Below are positions 1-10,953 of a stretch of DNA of 64,000 nucleotides, piece after piece (position 1 is the first letter of the stretch; each line of letters begins with the position of its first letter). The position numbers and the translations under genes were made by a program. This stretch comes from a virus: positions 1 through 64,000 of the IMG/VR virus record IMGVR_UViG_3300042295_000443. One strand, 5' to 3'. Under the pieces are notes generated by a model. It was given only the letters and a program-made list of their open reading frames with translations. It did not search any database and had not been told where the DNA came from.

Positions 1-3000
1 TTTGATCATTTGCATTATACCATTTACTACTATTAGGATCATAAAATATTCTTTTTTCTGGAGCAGATTCATCTTTTACATTACTTAAAGATTGAGGACG
101 ACTAAAATATTCTTGATCCTGAGCCCAAAAATTAAATAAATCTTCTGTCATAGGTAATGAATCTTTATAAGTTTTATTACCTATGTCAGGTTGATACATC
201 ATTTCTTTAGTATCTCTATTATAAATAATTTTACCTTTATAAGGTTCTTCAAATGGATACAAGCCCTTGTTTAAAGATTCATCCCAATTATAACCAATCT
301 CTCTAGAATTACCATATTTTTCATCATCTCTAAAAGGGAGCCAAGGTATATAATTATTTAAATCTTCTAATGTAACAGGAGTAGCTTTTGGATATTTATC
401 ATAAACATCAAAGTTTCCAGTAGTAAGTTCAGGTTCACATCTTTTAGTTATTATATTCCAATAAAAATCTTCAGGACAAGGTTCTCCTCCTTCTGCAAAC
501 TTACTTTTATATCCTTTTTGCCAAGAATTTACTAATCCTGATTTAATAGATTTTCCTACTCCAGGAGATCCTAGCATTTCAAATCCAGAAAATCCTAGAT
601 CAAGTCCTGTATCTAAATTAGGATTTGCTATAAACTTAGATAAATTTTCTGGTGCCGTGTATGCACCTTCTAAACCAAAACCAAGATTTACTAAATTAGC
701 AGGAGTTAATGTACCAGCTGTAGCTGAAGTTATTGTCTTACCTAAAGGAATAGCTGTATTATATGCTTGTTTAGTAGCTTGTACTACTGGTGAAGTACCA
801 ACTTTACTTGCTAAAGTTTGGACACCTTTAATTAATCCTGAAGGACCAATACCTGTAGGCATTAAATAAGAATTAAGACCAGAAGATGATCCCTCAAGAA
901 GTTTATCTCTTTCTTCAAATTTTGGATTATCATTCCACATTTTACTAAGAAAATTAGAATTATCATATTCTTTTTGTCTTTTAGTTTTATCTGCTTTAAT
1001 TTCTTTTCTTTGTGTATCTGTTAAATATTTACCATCAAGACCTAATGTTTTAGGATTATACTTTGCATTTTTATTAAGTTCAGCTGATCTTGCTTCTACA
1101 TTTTTACTTAAAGGTACATATTTACCATTATACTCAACAAGCCAAGTACCATCATTTTTTTTAATATATTTTTTATCACCATAGGAATAATAAGAACTTC
1201 CACCTTCTTGAAGTTTATGTAGTCCTCCTTTTTGTGCATGTACTAATCCTTTACCACCACACTTATGACATGTGGTCATATCATTACCACCATCTGCAGC
1301 ATCCCATTCCCAACCACATTTTTTACAGGTTACTTTCTTAGTAAGTAAGGCACCACCTTTTTTCTTTTTATTTAATTTATATTGCATCAAATTCATAATT
1401 TGATTTTGGTAATTTTTTAAATTTTCATAATCATCATATTCTTGACTATATGCTTCTTGAGCTTTTTTATCAGCTACAGAAGAGTTTCCTTTAAAAACAA
1501 GTTGTCTACCTTCTCTTTTAGCATTTTCTATTTCTCCAGGAATATAGTTTCCTTCCTCATCTTCATAGCCTTCCATGTAGTTTTTTATATCTTCTACTTT
1601 TTTGCTAGCTTTTTTATAAAAACCTCCTGTATTTGGTTGACGTTTATTAAGTCCTGATTTTGTAGTATACCTATTATATTTATCATATCCAATCCTATTT
1701 TCAGGATAACTAGGAGAATATTCAGGAGCTAGAAGTTGTTCTGATTGCCCTATTATATCACCAGTATTTGTATCAATAAGATCAGGAACCTTGACTGGCA
1801 TAGGAATAAATTCTTCTTCTTTTATTGGCTCTTCATAAACATTATGTATTACTGGTTTTTTAAATATAGGAAAAGCATACCCATCATCATTTCTTTCTAA
1901 ACCAACTGGTTTTATTTTTAAATTAGATTTTGGACCTTTATATTTATAACTTATAGTAGTACCTGGTTCAGAATTATCTGTATGCCATTTTTTTTCTTGT
2001 CTATCTCTTTCTTTAAAATAGGCATCCCGTGCTTTATCTTGTGCTGTTGGACTTAAGCCAGGAGTAACAATTCTGGACTGAAATGCATTTACTTTATTAA
2101 AATCACTTTTAGCATTATTATAAAAATTTGAACTATCTGACTCAGCTGCAAATGCTTTATCATATATATCTTTATCAGTATGATATACTATTCTTGTATT
2201 TTTAGGAATTTTTACACACTTAGTTCCATTCCAGTATTCTCCACTTTCACATTTATTAAATTTTTCACCACCTTTTTGCTTTTCATTTAAAAAACCTGGA
2301 GATACATCTTTATAATTCTCTGCAAAATAATTAGCATCTTCATCAGAATCAAATCTTATGGCTTCATTAGATTCTGGACCATAGTCTCCAAGTTGTAATA
2401 CACCATTCTCATCTTGTATTTGTGGTACAGCATAGTTATCCATGCTTGCCATATAATGTGTACCAGTATCACCATTATCAAATTGATAAGGAGTATCTGG
2501 AAGGTTGATCATTCTTTTAGCAGCAGGATTACCAAACTCATTAGCATAAGCTAATCTGGCTTTCATCATTCCATTCATTGCATCAGTATCATCACCATCT
2601 TGATATTCATTATCATCTACAGTGTATCCTTCTGCTCTATAAGCTTCTATCTCTTCAGGAGTTAATTCAGCTTCTTCATATGTTCCACCTTCTGCATAAT
2701 ATTTAGCATGTGGATCAAATACTTTATTTTTTCTAGACTTAGGTTTTTTAAATAAATTATTTTCTGTATATAATCTATTGGTTGCATCTAAACTTCTAGA
2801 AAACTTTTTAGATTTTTCTGGTTTATCTTTAGGAAGAGATACTATGCCACCTTTCTTTTTTTCAAAGTCTTCAGGTTGTTCTAACTCAGGTTGTAATCTA
2901 TAGTTAGTAGTAATTTCTTCTCCCGGTTTTAAATCTCTTGATGCAAATATATATCTTTTATTATTTATTTTTTTACTAAAAGCTGTTGGATTTTCTTCAT

Positions 3001-3148
3001 TATGATTATGGTTATGACCAATTTCTGAATAAGGCTGATCATCAACATGTGCTAATCCAATTACCTCACCTTTTTTAAAAGGCGCTTTAGTAAATAAACC
3101 TTTACCAGCTCCTTTTATGTCAGATTGTTTTGTTATGTACTTCTTCAT
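1..3148 (-). CDS. Large virion-associated protein with N-terminal SET domain (C-terminus off the left edge)
   Basis: An open frame of 1049 codons runs from ATG at 3148 to the window edge, so the C-terminus is missing. Residues 1-90 look like a SET-domain lysine methyltransferase: IKGAGKGLF at 11-19 is the SAM-binding GxG strand, GHNHNHNEENP at 44-54 matches the position of the NHxxxPN motif, and RDLKPGEEITTNY at 71-83 is the terminal motif with its tyrosine. Further in are a four-cysteine zinc ribbon (CKKCGW...CHKCGG), two C-x5-8-YWN-type cysteine patches and repeated QKGG/QEGG/AEGG motifs shared with other late proteins. Its start overlaps the muzzle stop (TAATG), so it is co-translated with neck genes. 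I infer a virion or ejected cargo protein; the methyltransferase activity is a prediction. Confidence 0.75.
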   Translation of the reverse strand, partial: MKKYITKQSDIKGAGKGLFTKAPFKKGEVIGLAHVDDQPYSEIGHNHNHNEENPTAFSKKINNKRYIFASRDLKPGEEITTNYRLQPELEQPEDFEKKKGGIVSLPKDKPEKSKKFSRSLDATNRLYTENNLFKKPKSRKNKVFDPHAKYYAEGGTYEEAELTPEEIEAYRAEGYTVDDNEYQDGDDTDAMNGMMKARLAYANEFGNPAAKRMINLPDTPYQFDNGDTGTHYMASMDNYAVPQIQDENGVLQLGDYGPESNEAIRFDSDEDANYFAENYKDVSPGFLNEKQKGGEKFNKCESGEYWNGTKCVKIPKNTRIVYHTDKDIYDKAFAAESDSSNFYNNAKSDFNKVNAFQSRIVTPGLSPTAQDKARDAYFKERDRQEKKWHTDNSEPGTTISYKYKGPKSNLKIKPVGLERNDDGYAFPIFKKPVIHNVYEEPIKEEEFIPMPVKVPDLIDTNTGDIIGQSEQLLAPEYSPSYPENRIGYDKYNRYTTKSGLNKRQPNTGGFYKKASKKVEDIKNYMEGYEDEEGNYIPGEIENAKREGRQLVFKGNSSVADKKAQEAYSQEYDDYENLKNYQNQIMNLMQYKLNKKKKGGALLTKKVTCKKCGWEWDAADGGNDMTTCHKCGGKGLVHAQKGGLHKLQEGGSSYYSYGDKKYIKKNDGTWLVEYNGKYVPLSKNVEARSAELNKNAKYNPKTLGLDGKYLTDTQRKEIKADKTKRQKEYDNSNFLSKMWNDNPKFEERDKLLEGSSSGLNSYLMPTGIGPSGLIKGVQTLASKVGTSPVVQATKQAYNTAIPLGKTITSATAGTLTPANLVNLGFGLEGAYTAPENLSKFIANPNLDTGLDLGFSGFEMLGSPGVGKSIKSGLVNSWQKGYKSKFAEGGEPCPEDFYWNIITKRCEPELTTGNFDVYDKYPKATPVTLEDLNNYIPWLPFRDDEKYGNSREIGYNWDESLNKGLYPFEEPYKGKIIYNRDTKEMMYQPDIGNKTYKDSLPMTEDLFNFWAQDQEYFSRPQSLSNVKDESAPEKRIFYDPNSSKWYNANDQ

Positions 3149-6100
3149 TATCTTTGAGATGTTTGATTCTTACTATTAACAATTTTTACTACCATATTTA
3201 TATCTCCAGAAATATCTTTTTTAAGATTTAAGAAATTTAAATAATGTCTAAACTTTTTTCTTTGTGTCTGTGATTTATTATAATCAAGATTAAGTGGATT
3301 TAAAATTTTAGTATAGCCATTAGATGAAGTTTCCCATATGTTTTGAGAATCATAGTTTCCATTTAATATAGTTGAACCAGGAATAACTGGACCTGTTGGA
3401 GGATAATCTGATCCTATTGGAAACTCTCCTCTATCTTTAGTAATGTCCCAGAACTGATTAAACCTGTATTTATTTTCTTCTTTAGAGAATAATATGTCAA
3501 AAGAATTCTGATTAGCATTTAATTTAGGATAGTCTAAACTTAAAGTAACATTATTTTTTGGAAATAAATTAAGATTTAAATATCCAGATGCTTGTTCTGA
3601 ATTAAATATAATAGCATTATCAAAATTAAAATCTAAAACATGATGTTGATCTACACAATTAATTTTAGATATTCTATAACACTCTAATATATATTCAATA
3701 CTTTTTATTGTAGTAACTGTTTGTCCAGTTATTATTGGGAACTCTATTTCAAATGGGTAGTTTTGATCATAAAAATTACAAAAACTATTACATGTATCAT
3801 TATGTTTCCATATTGCATTATTTTTAGTTGTTATAAATTTTCCTTTATTTGGAATAATTAAATCTGGATGCCAGTCATGAAAAGAAATCCAGAAATCATT
3901 TTTAGGGTCAAAACTTATTGTCCATGATGCATCTTCAAATAATAAAGAATTTCCTAATAAATATGTACCAGGTAAAATAGCTCCAGGAGAACCATTAGGT
4001 TGTGTTGGATTTTGTATTTGAAAATAGTCACCAGTACCTTTTCTATTTAAAGGTACATATATAACACTCTGTCCTCCAGGTACTTTCCATTTATCTAATA
4101 ATTTATAATCTTTTTTAGAAAAGAATATAATTGAGTTTTCATTATCATATAATGTTTGACATCCAATACCTGCTACAGGATTATCTAAATAAGGATATGT
4201 AGGAAAATCTATTGTAAGGTTATATGGTAAAAATAAATTAAACCACCACTTTAAACCAGATTGAGAAATTTCTTTTAATCCTCCAGAATAAGAAAATATT
4301 TTTCCTTGATTTTGTGAAATATAAAATAAACCACCAGGTGTAGACAATACAGATAATCTATTTTGAGATGATCCATATTCATATGGTACATCTGCATTAG
4401 TTACTGATTGTCCTGGTTGAGAAAATAAACCACCATCTCCAATAGTAATTTTTGTAGCAAGATCTGTTTGAAGAACATCTACACCTTGATACATTAATGG
4501 ACTTGCATTTTTAAATGTAATAAACAAACCACTTTTATTAATAGACTTTACTCCACTAATTTGTGATTTAAATTCATTATAATTATTAGGTAAGTACACA
4601 AACCAAGAATCTTTAAAAGATTCATTTTGTTGAGGTAATGAATAATATAATCTATCTGGATAATATGTATAACATAATTGTGCAACAAAAGGATCATAGT
4701 TTCTGCTTTGTAAATTACCTGCAGAAAAATATTGACTAAAAGCTTTTGATATACTTAATGAATAATCATATCTATAATCATTACCTCTTGCAATTATTTG
4801 AGGATCCATATTAAACATTGCATTTAAGTCAGTATAAGAATATGGATCATAAAACTTTTCTGCTTCTGTTATTCCTGCTATTCTAAAATCTACAAGAACA
4901 TCTGACTCTACAAAGAAATCTCTTACAGAAGATACTGCAAGATAAAAGAATGATTCTTTAACTCTGAATACTCCTGGATATCCTAATGCTGATAAACTAT
5001 CATCAGCATACTGATATCTTTTATTATCTAAATTATAAAAATCTGTAGGAACATTTCCTGTGCCTGGAGTAAAAGTACTAAAGTTTGGAGCAAAATCAGT
5101 TGAGTCATATGCTTTTGAATTTACCCAAAATCTTGGCTCAGGAACCATCTGATGTAAAAGATAATTATATTCAAATCCATCTGGTTGACCAAATAGCCAA
5201 TCATAGAAAAAGAACATAGAATTTTTTTCTGTATATCTATTTACAAAAGTATCACCACCAAAAAAAGTTGGTGTGAATTGAATAAGATTTACAAAATATT
5301 GTACACCAGGATCTGTAGCACAATTATAAGGACCTACAGGAGCTACAGTATAATTTGATAATTTTTGTTCACAAGGAGTTATAGCAATTTGTTTTATAGA
5401 TTGTAATTGACCATATTGATTTCTTAATCTAATTTTTAAAGCAGCATAGTAACTTGCAATTGATAAGCCAAAAGGAACACTAGGATTATCAAAATTAGGA
5501 GAACCAACTGTTGACCAATTCCATCCATTATTGACAGCTTGATTATTTTCAAAATATCCTAATGTAACTAATGACTGATCAACATATTGACCAGCAGCAT
5601 TTGTTATATAAGCAGGACCAATATTAATTCCATTAGGAAAAAGAGGATTAACATAATCTCCTGTTTTAGTTCTTACAACAACTGTATCAGATCTTTTAAG
5701 ATTATTTATACTATAGGCTGTAGACTGTGTTGTAGGAAAACCTAATGGATCTGGAATAATTGCATTATATTGTTGAACTTCTTGAATATTATCTCTAATA
5801 TAAAAACTATCTTCTATCTTATATCTTTGTACAGAACCAAATACATTTGGTTTTATCATATCATCATAGAAACCATGACCAATTTGTTGTAATGCATATT
5901 GATCATATCTTATAGAAGCATATAGAACTCTTAAAGCAAGATCAAAACCTTCTGAAAAATAATATAAAAATTTTGAAATACCACCTAATATATCAAATGC
6001 TGTTCCTATAGATCCTGGAATATAATCATTCCAAGTAAGTTCTTTATCTAATGTAGGTGATGTATAAGTTCCTATATTTGCTGATGCATTATTAAATGTT

Positions 6101-8682
6101 TGTAATGATGTAGTTAAAAGATCTGTTCCTAAAAAAGCATCTGATAAAGCTCCTCCTAAATTAAAATAACTATTATAAGCTGCATTATATGCAGATTTAA
6201 TTCCTACTACTGGCAAATTAAATGCAGTTGAACTACTACTATTAGTGGGTAGTCCACCAGTACTCTGACCAGCAGCAGGTGTCCAACCCCAAGCAACACC
6301 TGATTGATTAGTAAAGGAACCTCCTGGTTGATTGTATACTCTTTTTCCAATTAAACTTATTATAGCTTCTCCAATACCAACTAATACTGATATTAATACA
6401 GCTGCATTAGAAAGTAATTTAAATTTAGGATGAAGAGCTGGTTCAATAAATTGTTGTGAAGAAACTCCTTGTAAATAACCATATAACTTTATTTCTGTCA
6501 TTGACAAAAATGGAGATGTAAACATTGTATCAGGAGAATGAAATGTTATCATATCTGTTGGTACATTCTGAGGAATTACAACAGTATAATCATCAGGTTT
6601 TTTAGGTATTCTAATGTATGGATCATTAAACTGATAGTTATTATCTAATGTATTAAGATTATTCATTGGAGATTGAATACAGTTAAAGGGATAGTTAGGA
6701 TATAATCCTATTCTGCCTCTAGCTACTGTTCCTTTAATTTTATAAGTTCTAAGATTATTAACCATTCCTTTGGCAATAATACTTTTATTTCCTTCCCTTG
6801 ATCCTCTTAAAATTTCAAATCCAACTATACCAGGTATATCTATACCATCATTATCTTTTGGAAGAATAATATTTTCAAATCTAACTCCTAACAATCTAAT
6901 CTTTAATCCTGTATTTGCATTTGAAACTGGATTAAAATGTACAGTGTCAATGTTTAAATAATTATCAGGAAATTTATGATGTCTAATTGGGAGTCCACAT
7001 AAATCATAAATATTAGATATTTGTGGTAAAGGACCTGTCCAACAATGAGCACTTGCATTCCAAATTTCTGGTTGGTTATCTGGATACTTTTCTGATGATT
7101 CCCAGTACCCCATATTTCCTGAAGCAATTATAACTCCTCCATCATCTGTAGTTGTTGGTATAAGTGCTGGTACTGGATAAGCATTAGCAGTATTATACAT
7201 TTCAAAAAACTGATCTGTAACATCTAAAGTGTTTAAATCATGAATAGTAGGAGTATTTGTTCTTTCAGGAACTATAGTATTGTTATAAAGATAGCTTCCT
7301 GAAGGTCTTCCCGGAATATGATATGAAGCAGATTTGTCTCCTGTATCATATACCCATCTTATAAAAAAACAATATACTTCATCTCTTAAATAACTTCCTT
7401 TATTTCCACCTTTAACATAATAGTCAGATGGATATTCTGTTGATACCCACTTAGTTCCAATTTGATTTGCCAAAGGTTGATAATTAAAATCAAACTTAGA
7501 TGTAGGACCTACCCTTAGTAAATAATTATTTACTTCAGTAATTTGATCAGACTTTTCAAAGATAGGAGTTTGCAATGGTAATAATCTAGTTGGTACTGTT
7601 ATAAGAGTATCAGGTATTTGATCTAACTCAACTACATTTGTATTTGTAGAGTATAAACCTATTTCTTTTGCAACAGTTCCCTGGTTAACATTTTGTACTA
7701 CTACTAATACAAATTCAGAAAAATTTGCTGAGTCAGCTGAAATATTAATTTGTAAAGATCCTTGTAAATCATTTGGATGCCATATTGGTTGTGTATTACT
7801 AGGAGAGAAATAATCTGTTACTCTTTGTCCTTTAATTGTATAAGCTATTAATGCAAAGTATGTTCCATTTCTTAATGTTCCTCCGGATGCTCCTAAATTA
7901 ACACTAACACAAGGTGTTTCCATTAATCTTGCTAATCTACTTTTAGGACAATCTAATGAATTTATATCAGTACATGTAATACAGGCATTTAAAGTTGGAC
8001 AGTTAGGTGGCCATACTCCAGGAGATGTTTGTACACATCCTGCATTATCATCACATATTTGTTCCCATTGTACTCCAGGCCAAAGTATTTGATTAGTACC
8101 ATCTGTATAATAATTAACAGTTGCTGGATTTGCAAGGGGAGTTCCTAACCAACTAAAAGTTGTAGGATTTGGCCAAGTTTGTGGATCTCCTACATTAAGA
8201 AATCTATCAGGATTTAAACCATCAGCCCAGTATATTTGATATGAGCAATCTTCTTTTTCTCTTGATGATCCAGAAATTAAAAATCTTTTATCAAAACCTA
8301 AACAAGCATCTTGAACAATAGGTCTATATCTACAGATGTCTTCTTCTAATAAACCTATCTCAGACATAACAGGAACTCCTAATGAATTATGTCCAGCAGT
8401 AAATATTATCCAATTGCTTGAAAATAAATGTATTACTCCTATAATATATTTATTTTGAGCTCCATTAAGTCCTGCATTAGGCATTGTTAAACCAGCAGTA
8501 GCACATAAATAATTTGAACTTTCATTTGATAATGTTCCTAACTGACCTTCTTCATTATTATTTACAGCATTGCGGGCATGTGTCCACATTCCTTCTCCAA
8601 CAAAAGATGCATCACTATCTTTATTAAGTCCTTTATTAAAACTTCTTGAAACATTTTCAGTTGTACTCTGTATTTTTGCCAT
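3148..8682 (-). CDS. crAss-type muzzle / P22 gp10-like tail stabilisation protein
   Basis: At 1844 residues this is the largest complete gene here. The N-terminus carries the family signature of an N-terminal FNKGLNKDSD strand followed by GMWTHARNAV and NNEEGQLGTLSNE, typical of the crAss muzzle family, whose structural relatives are the P22 gp10 and T7 gp12 nozzle proteins. The rest is beta-rich with many Asn, Tyr and Pro and no signal peptide, as expected for a beta-propeller nozzle at the tail tip. It lies directly downstream of two neck-ring candidates and upstream of the SET-domain protein. It should form the distal end of the short tail. The family call is firm; structural details come from known relatives. 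Confidence 0.85.
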   Translation of the reverse strand: MAKIQSTTENVSRSFNKGLNKDSDASFVGEGMWTHARNAVNNNEEGQLGTLSNESSNYLCATAGLTMPNAGLNGAQNKYIIGVIHLFSSNWIIFTAGHNSLGVPVMSEIGLLEEDICRYRPIVQDACLGFDKRFLISGSSREKEDCSYQIYWADGLNPDRFLNVGDPQTWPNPTTFSWLGTPLANPATVNYYTDGTNQILWPGVQWEQICDDNAGCVQTSPGVWPPNCPTLNACITCTDINSLDCPKSRLARLMETPCVSVNLGASGGTLRNGTYFALIAYTIKGQRVTDYFSPSNTQPIWHPNDLQGSLQINISADSANFSEFVLVVVQNVNQGTVAKEIGLYSTNTNVVELDQIPDTLITVPTRLLPLQTPIFEKSDQITEVNNYLLRVGPTSKFDFNYQPLANQIGTKWVSTEYPSDYYVKGGNKGSYLRDEVYCFFIRWVYDTGDKSASYHIPGRPSGSYLYNNTIVPERTNTPTIHDLNTLDVTDQFFEMYNTANAYPVPALIPTTTDDGGVIIASGNMGYWESSEKYPDNQPEIWNASAHCWTGPLPQISNIYDLCGLPIRHHKFPDNYLNIDTVHFNPVSNANTGLKIRLLGVRFENIILPKDNDGIDIPGIVGFEILRGSREGNKSIIAKGMVNNLRTYKIKGTVARGRIGLYPNYPFNCIQSPMNNLNTLDNNYQFNDPYIRIPKKPDDYTVVIPQNVPTDMITFHSPDTMFTSPFLSMTEIKLYGYLQGVSSQQFIEPALHPKFKLLSNAAVLISVLVGIGEAIISLIGKRVYNQPGGSFTNQSGVAWGWTPAAGQSTGGLPTNSSSSTAFNLPVVGIKSAYNAAYNSYFNLGGALSDAFLGTDLLTTSLQTFNNASANIGTYTSPTLDKELTWNDYIPGSIGTAFDILGGISKFLYYFSEGFDLALRVLYASIRYDQYALQQIGHGFYDDMIKPNVFGSVQRYKIEDSFYIRDNIQEVQQYNAIIPDPLGFPTTQSTAYSINNLKRSDTVVVRTKTGDYVNPLFPNGINIGPAYITNAAGQYVDQSLVTLGYFENNQAVNNGWNWSTVGSPNFDNPSVPFGLSIASYYAALKIRLRNQYGQLQSIKQIAITPCEQKLSNYTVAPVGPYNCATDPGVQYFVNLIQFTPTFFGGDTFVNRYTEKNSMFFFYDWLFGQPDGFEYNYLLHQMVPEPRFWVNSKAYDSTDFAPNFSTFTPGTGNVPTDFYNLDNKRYQYADDSLSALGYPGVFRVKESFFYLAVSSVRDFFVESDVLVDFRIAGITEAEKFYDPYSYTDLNAMFNMDPQIIARGNDYRYDYSLSISKAFSQYFSAGNLQSRNYDPFVAQLCYTYYPDRLYYSLPQQNESFKDSWFVYLPNNYNEFKSQISGVKSINKSGLFITFKNASPLMYQGVDVLQTDLATKITIGDGGLFSQPGQSVTNADVPYEYGSSQNRLSVLSTPGGLFYISQNQGKIFSYSGGLKEISQSGLKWWFNLFLPYNLTIDFPTYPYLDNPVAGIGCQTLYDNENSIIFFSKKDYKLLDKWKVPGGQSVIYVPLNRKGTGDYFQIQNPTQPNGSPGAILPGTYLLGNSLLFEDASWTISFDPKNDFWISFHDWHPDLIIPNKGKFITTKNNAIWKHNDTCNSFCNFYDQNYPFEIEFPIITGQTVTTIKSIEYILECYRISKINCVDQHHVLDFNFDNAIIFNSEQASGYLNLNLFPKNNVTLSLDYPKLNANQNSFDILFSKEENKYRFNQFWDITKDRGEFPIGSDYPPTGPVIPGSTILNGNYDSQNIWETSSNGYTKILNPLNLDYNKSQTQRKKFRHYLNFLNLKKDISGDINMVVKIVNSKNQTSQR

Positions 8683-8684
8683 AA

Positions 8685-9701
8685 CTATACTAATCTATTT
8701 CTGCCAATAGGACCATAACTACTAAACATATCATAATACCTACCATACATTGCTCTTCTATTTGCTGCCCATACATTTTGTAATTCTCTAAAGTTTGGAG
8801 TATTAACTACATTAAGTGCAGCATTTCTTGCTACTCTTAATTGTGATTGTATATATTGCATTTTTTGTGCAACATCTTCTCCATTCATATATAAATTTTC
8901 AAGAATTCTAGCTTTAAATGCATATTCATAATATTCATTTATAAGATCATGATCTGGAACTAATAAATTTCCATTGTCATCTTCCATTGCTCCTTGATAA
9001 TTTAAATAAACTTTTGCTGTATCTAATGTAGTAAATAAAAAACCTCCTTTAATCCATCCTTCATTTGCTGAATTAACATATAAGTTAGGACAGTCACATT
9101 CTATTTCTTGACTTGCTCTCATTCTTAAAGGAACAACAGAATTATATGTTCTAGTTTGTCCACCTGTTACAACTTGTATAAGTTCATATTTGTCTCCCTT
9201 ACAGTTCATAAAAACTCTTGGAGGTATACAAGTATCACCATAAGGGTTTAAAGGATCATAAGCTACTGGAATTGGATCTACTATAGGAAAATTAAGATCA
9301 CAGCCTGCAGTATGATTACAAGGATTAGAATTACATGTTCTACAGTTAACTGTAATTGGAGAACATACATCTACTGTAGAGGGAACTTCTACATAAGGAA
9401 CTTCTTGAATATTTGTTCCTCCCATATCATATCCTGTATTTACAGTATAAGAACCACAAAGCATTGCATAGTTAAATACATAAAAGTCATCTGGTAATTT
9501 TACCTTACCATGACATACTTCTAATATAACTTCTTTAGTTTGATTAATTCTTAAACCAAGATCATAATTTAACTTCTTAGCTAATTTAATTAATTGCTGA
9601 GGCTCTATCATATTTTCAAGAGCAAAAGTGTTAAAATCTACAGATACATCTTCTAAGAGTTGATTAAAAGATCTATACCTAAGTGTGTAGTTAAAATCCA
9701 T
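8685..9701 (-). CDS. crAss-like neck/tail ring structural protein
   Basis: This 338-residue protein starts MDFNYTLRYRSFNQLLEDV and has a VKLPDDFYVFNYAM segment seen in crAss-like structural proteins encoded next to the muzzle gene. A cysteine-rich stretch lies around residues 110-140. It begins within one base of the upstream gene's stop (start ATG at 9701) and ends two bases before the muzzle start. This tight cluster of 193-, 220-, 338- and 1844-residue proteins matches the ring and muzzle block of crAss virions. The precise ring number cannot be assigned from sequence alone. Confidence 0.6.
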   Translation of the reverse strand: MDFNYTLRYRSFNQLLEDVSVDFNTFALENMIEPQQLIKLAKKLNYDLGLRINQTKEVILEVCHGKVKLPDDFYVFNYAMLCGSYTVNTGYDMGGTNIQEVPYVEVPSTVDVCSPITVNCRTCNSNPCNHTAGCDLNFPIVDPIPVAYDPLNPYGDTCIPPRVFMNCKGDKYELIQVVTGGQTRTYNSVVPLRMRASQEIECDCPNLYVNSANEGWIKGGFLFTTLDTAKVYLNYQGAMEDDNGNLLVPDHDLINEYYEYAFKARILENLYMNGEDVAQKMQYIQSQLRVARNAALNVVNTPNFRELQNVWAANRRAMYGRYYDMFSSYGPIGRNRLV

Positions 9702-10363
9702 TATCTTAGAGTATTTTGACTATCATCTGGACCATCACCTGGAACAGATAAAGACATAGTTAATTCTTTAATTACAAATTGTTCTGCTTCTGAAAATAAA
9801 TAATCAGGTAAAGCAAATTGTTGATCTTGTTTTATACCACATTCTTCAGTAGTACATGTATCTAATTTTCCTTCAAAAATGGCTTCTACTCTTACGGCAT
9901 CCCAATCTATATTAGGAGCAAAAAGATAACCATCTAAATACCAAAAATAAAAGCTTCTATTATATTTCCAAGTTGTAGTCTTAGTCATAGATACCCAAGT
10001 ACCTGGGTCTGTTCTATACATTTCTATAGTACCATCTATAGAAGATACTGTACGGAAGATAGGACCAAATACTCCATCTAGAATAGTAGGAAGTTTTTCT
10101 TTTGACCTTTTAAAATAACATCCTGAAAAAACACCAATACATCCTGCATCTACTTTATCTACATCTATCATTTCAATATAAGGTAATACAGAAAAGATAG
10201 AACTTATCTTCATTAACTTAAATTGATTATCTTCTCTTTTAATTAATGCTTGTGCATATTTTAATAAAGAGTAATAAATAGTTCTATCAGTTAAAAATGG
10301 ATCTTCTTTAACTGCTTTTAATGTATTTCTTACTCTTGAAATTGCTTCTCCAATTGTTGTCAT
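9701..10363 (-). CDS. crAss-like neck ring / head-tail connector protein
   Basis: This 220-residue protein has the pattern of a conserved crAss-like structural family: an N-terminal helical part (ISRVRNTLKAVKEDPFLTDR, then LLKYAQALIKRED) followed by a beta-rich part with SVLPYIEMIDVDKV. The N-terminus resembles adaptor proteins that stack under a portal. It overlaps its upstream neighbour by four bases (ATGA type), so the two are translationally coupled. I infer that it forms one of the neck rings between portal and muzzle. Confidence 0.6.
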   Translation of the reverse strand: MTTIGEAISRVRNTLKAVKEDPFLTDRTIYYSLLKYAQALIKREDNQFKLMKISSIFSVLPYIEMIDVDKVDAGCIGVFSGCYFKRSKEKLPTILDGVFGPIFRTVSSIDGTIEMYRTDPGTWVSMTKTTTWKYNRSFYFWYLDGYLFAPNIDWDAVRVEAIFEGKLDTCTTEECGIKQDQQFALPDYLFSEAEQFVIKELTMSLSVPGDGPDDSQNTLR

Positions 10364-10941
10364 AAGTCAAATTCATTATAATTTTTTAAATCTTCACTTT
10401 CTTTTGCTTTATACATATTTTTTAAAACAGTTTTTTGATAAGCAAGTTTAGCTCTTTTAGCTGGATCAACTGCTACATACATATTCCAGTTTTCTGGATA
10501 TGTTTTAGCAACTAATCTTTTAAAATCTCTACAAGCTACAAATTCCCAAAATTCTCTATTTTTCATTTTATGTTTTAAAGCATAACTAGTAAAAAATATT
10601 TTAGCTAACTTACCATCTGTTTCCCAATTTCTATTAGTAACTATAACTCCATATTTAGTAGATTTGGCAAAGTCAATATTTTCTTTTTTACTTTGCTCAC
10701 ATGTTCCAATAAATAACCATCCAATAGATTCTGGTAATTGTACACCATCTCTTACATCTATTACAGTTTGATAAACATGTGTATTAAATGTTTTTCCTAT
10801 CTTCTTTAATACAGTGTCATCAATATGTTTATACTTAGAAAATTTCTTTTTAAAACTTCCTAAGAAATCAGAGTTTAAAACACTATAAACCTGTGGTCTA
10901 AACCTTGGAGCTTTAACATCTGGCTTTTTAAATTCTCTCAT
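10360..10941 (-). CDS. Conserved crAss-like late protein, role unknown
   Basis: 193 residues, basic, no signal peptide or membrane segment. It includes a TVIDVRDGVQLPESIGWLFIGTC strand-rich segment and a conserved WEFVACRDFKRLVAKTYPENW-like helix near residue 130-152 (quoted only to locate it; not a known catalytic motif). It opens a short operon with the neck-ring and muzzle genes and sits directly behind a promoter-like site. The context suggests a neck or tail assembly role. I do not recognise a biochemical function. Confidence 0.7.
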   Translation of the reverse strand: MREFKKPDVKAPRFRPQVYSVLNSDFLGSFKKKFSKYKHIDDTVLKKIGKTFNTHVYQTVIDVRDGVQLPESIGWLFIGTCEQSKKENIDFAKSTKYGVIVTNRNWETDGKLAKIFFTSYALKHKMKNREFWEFVACRDFKRLVAKTYPENWNMYVAVDPAKRAKLAYQKTVLKNMYKAKESEDLKNYNEFDL

Positions 10942-10953
10942 ACTATACTAATT

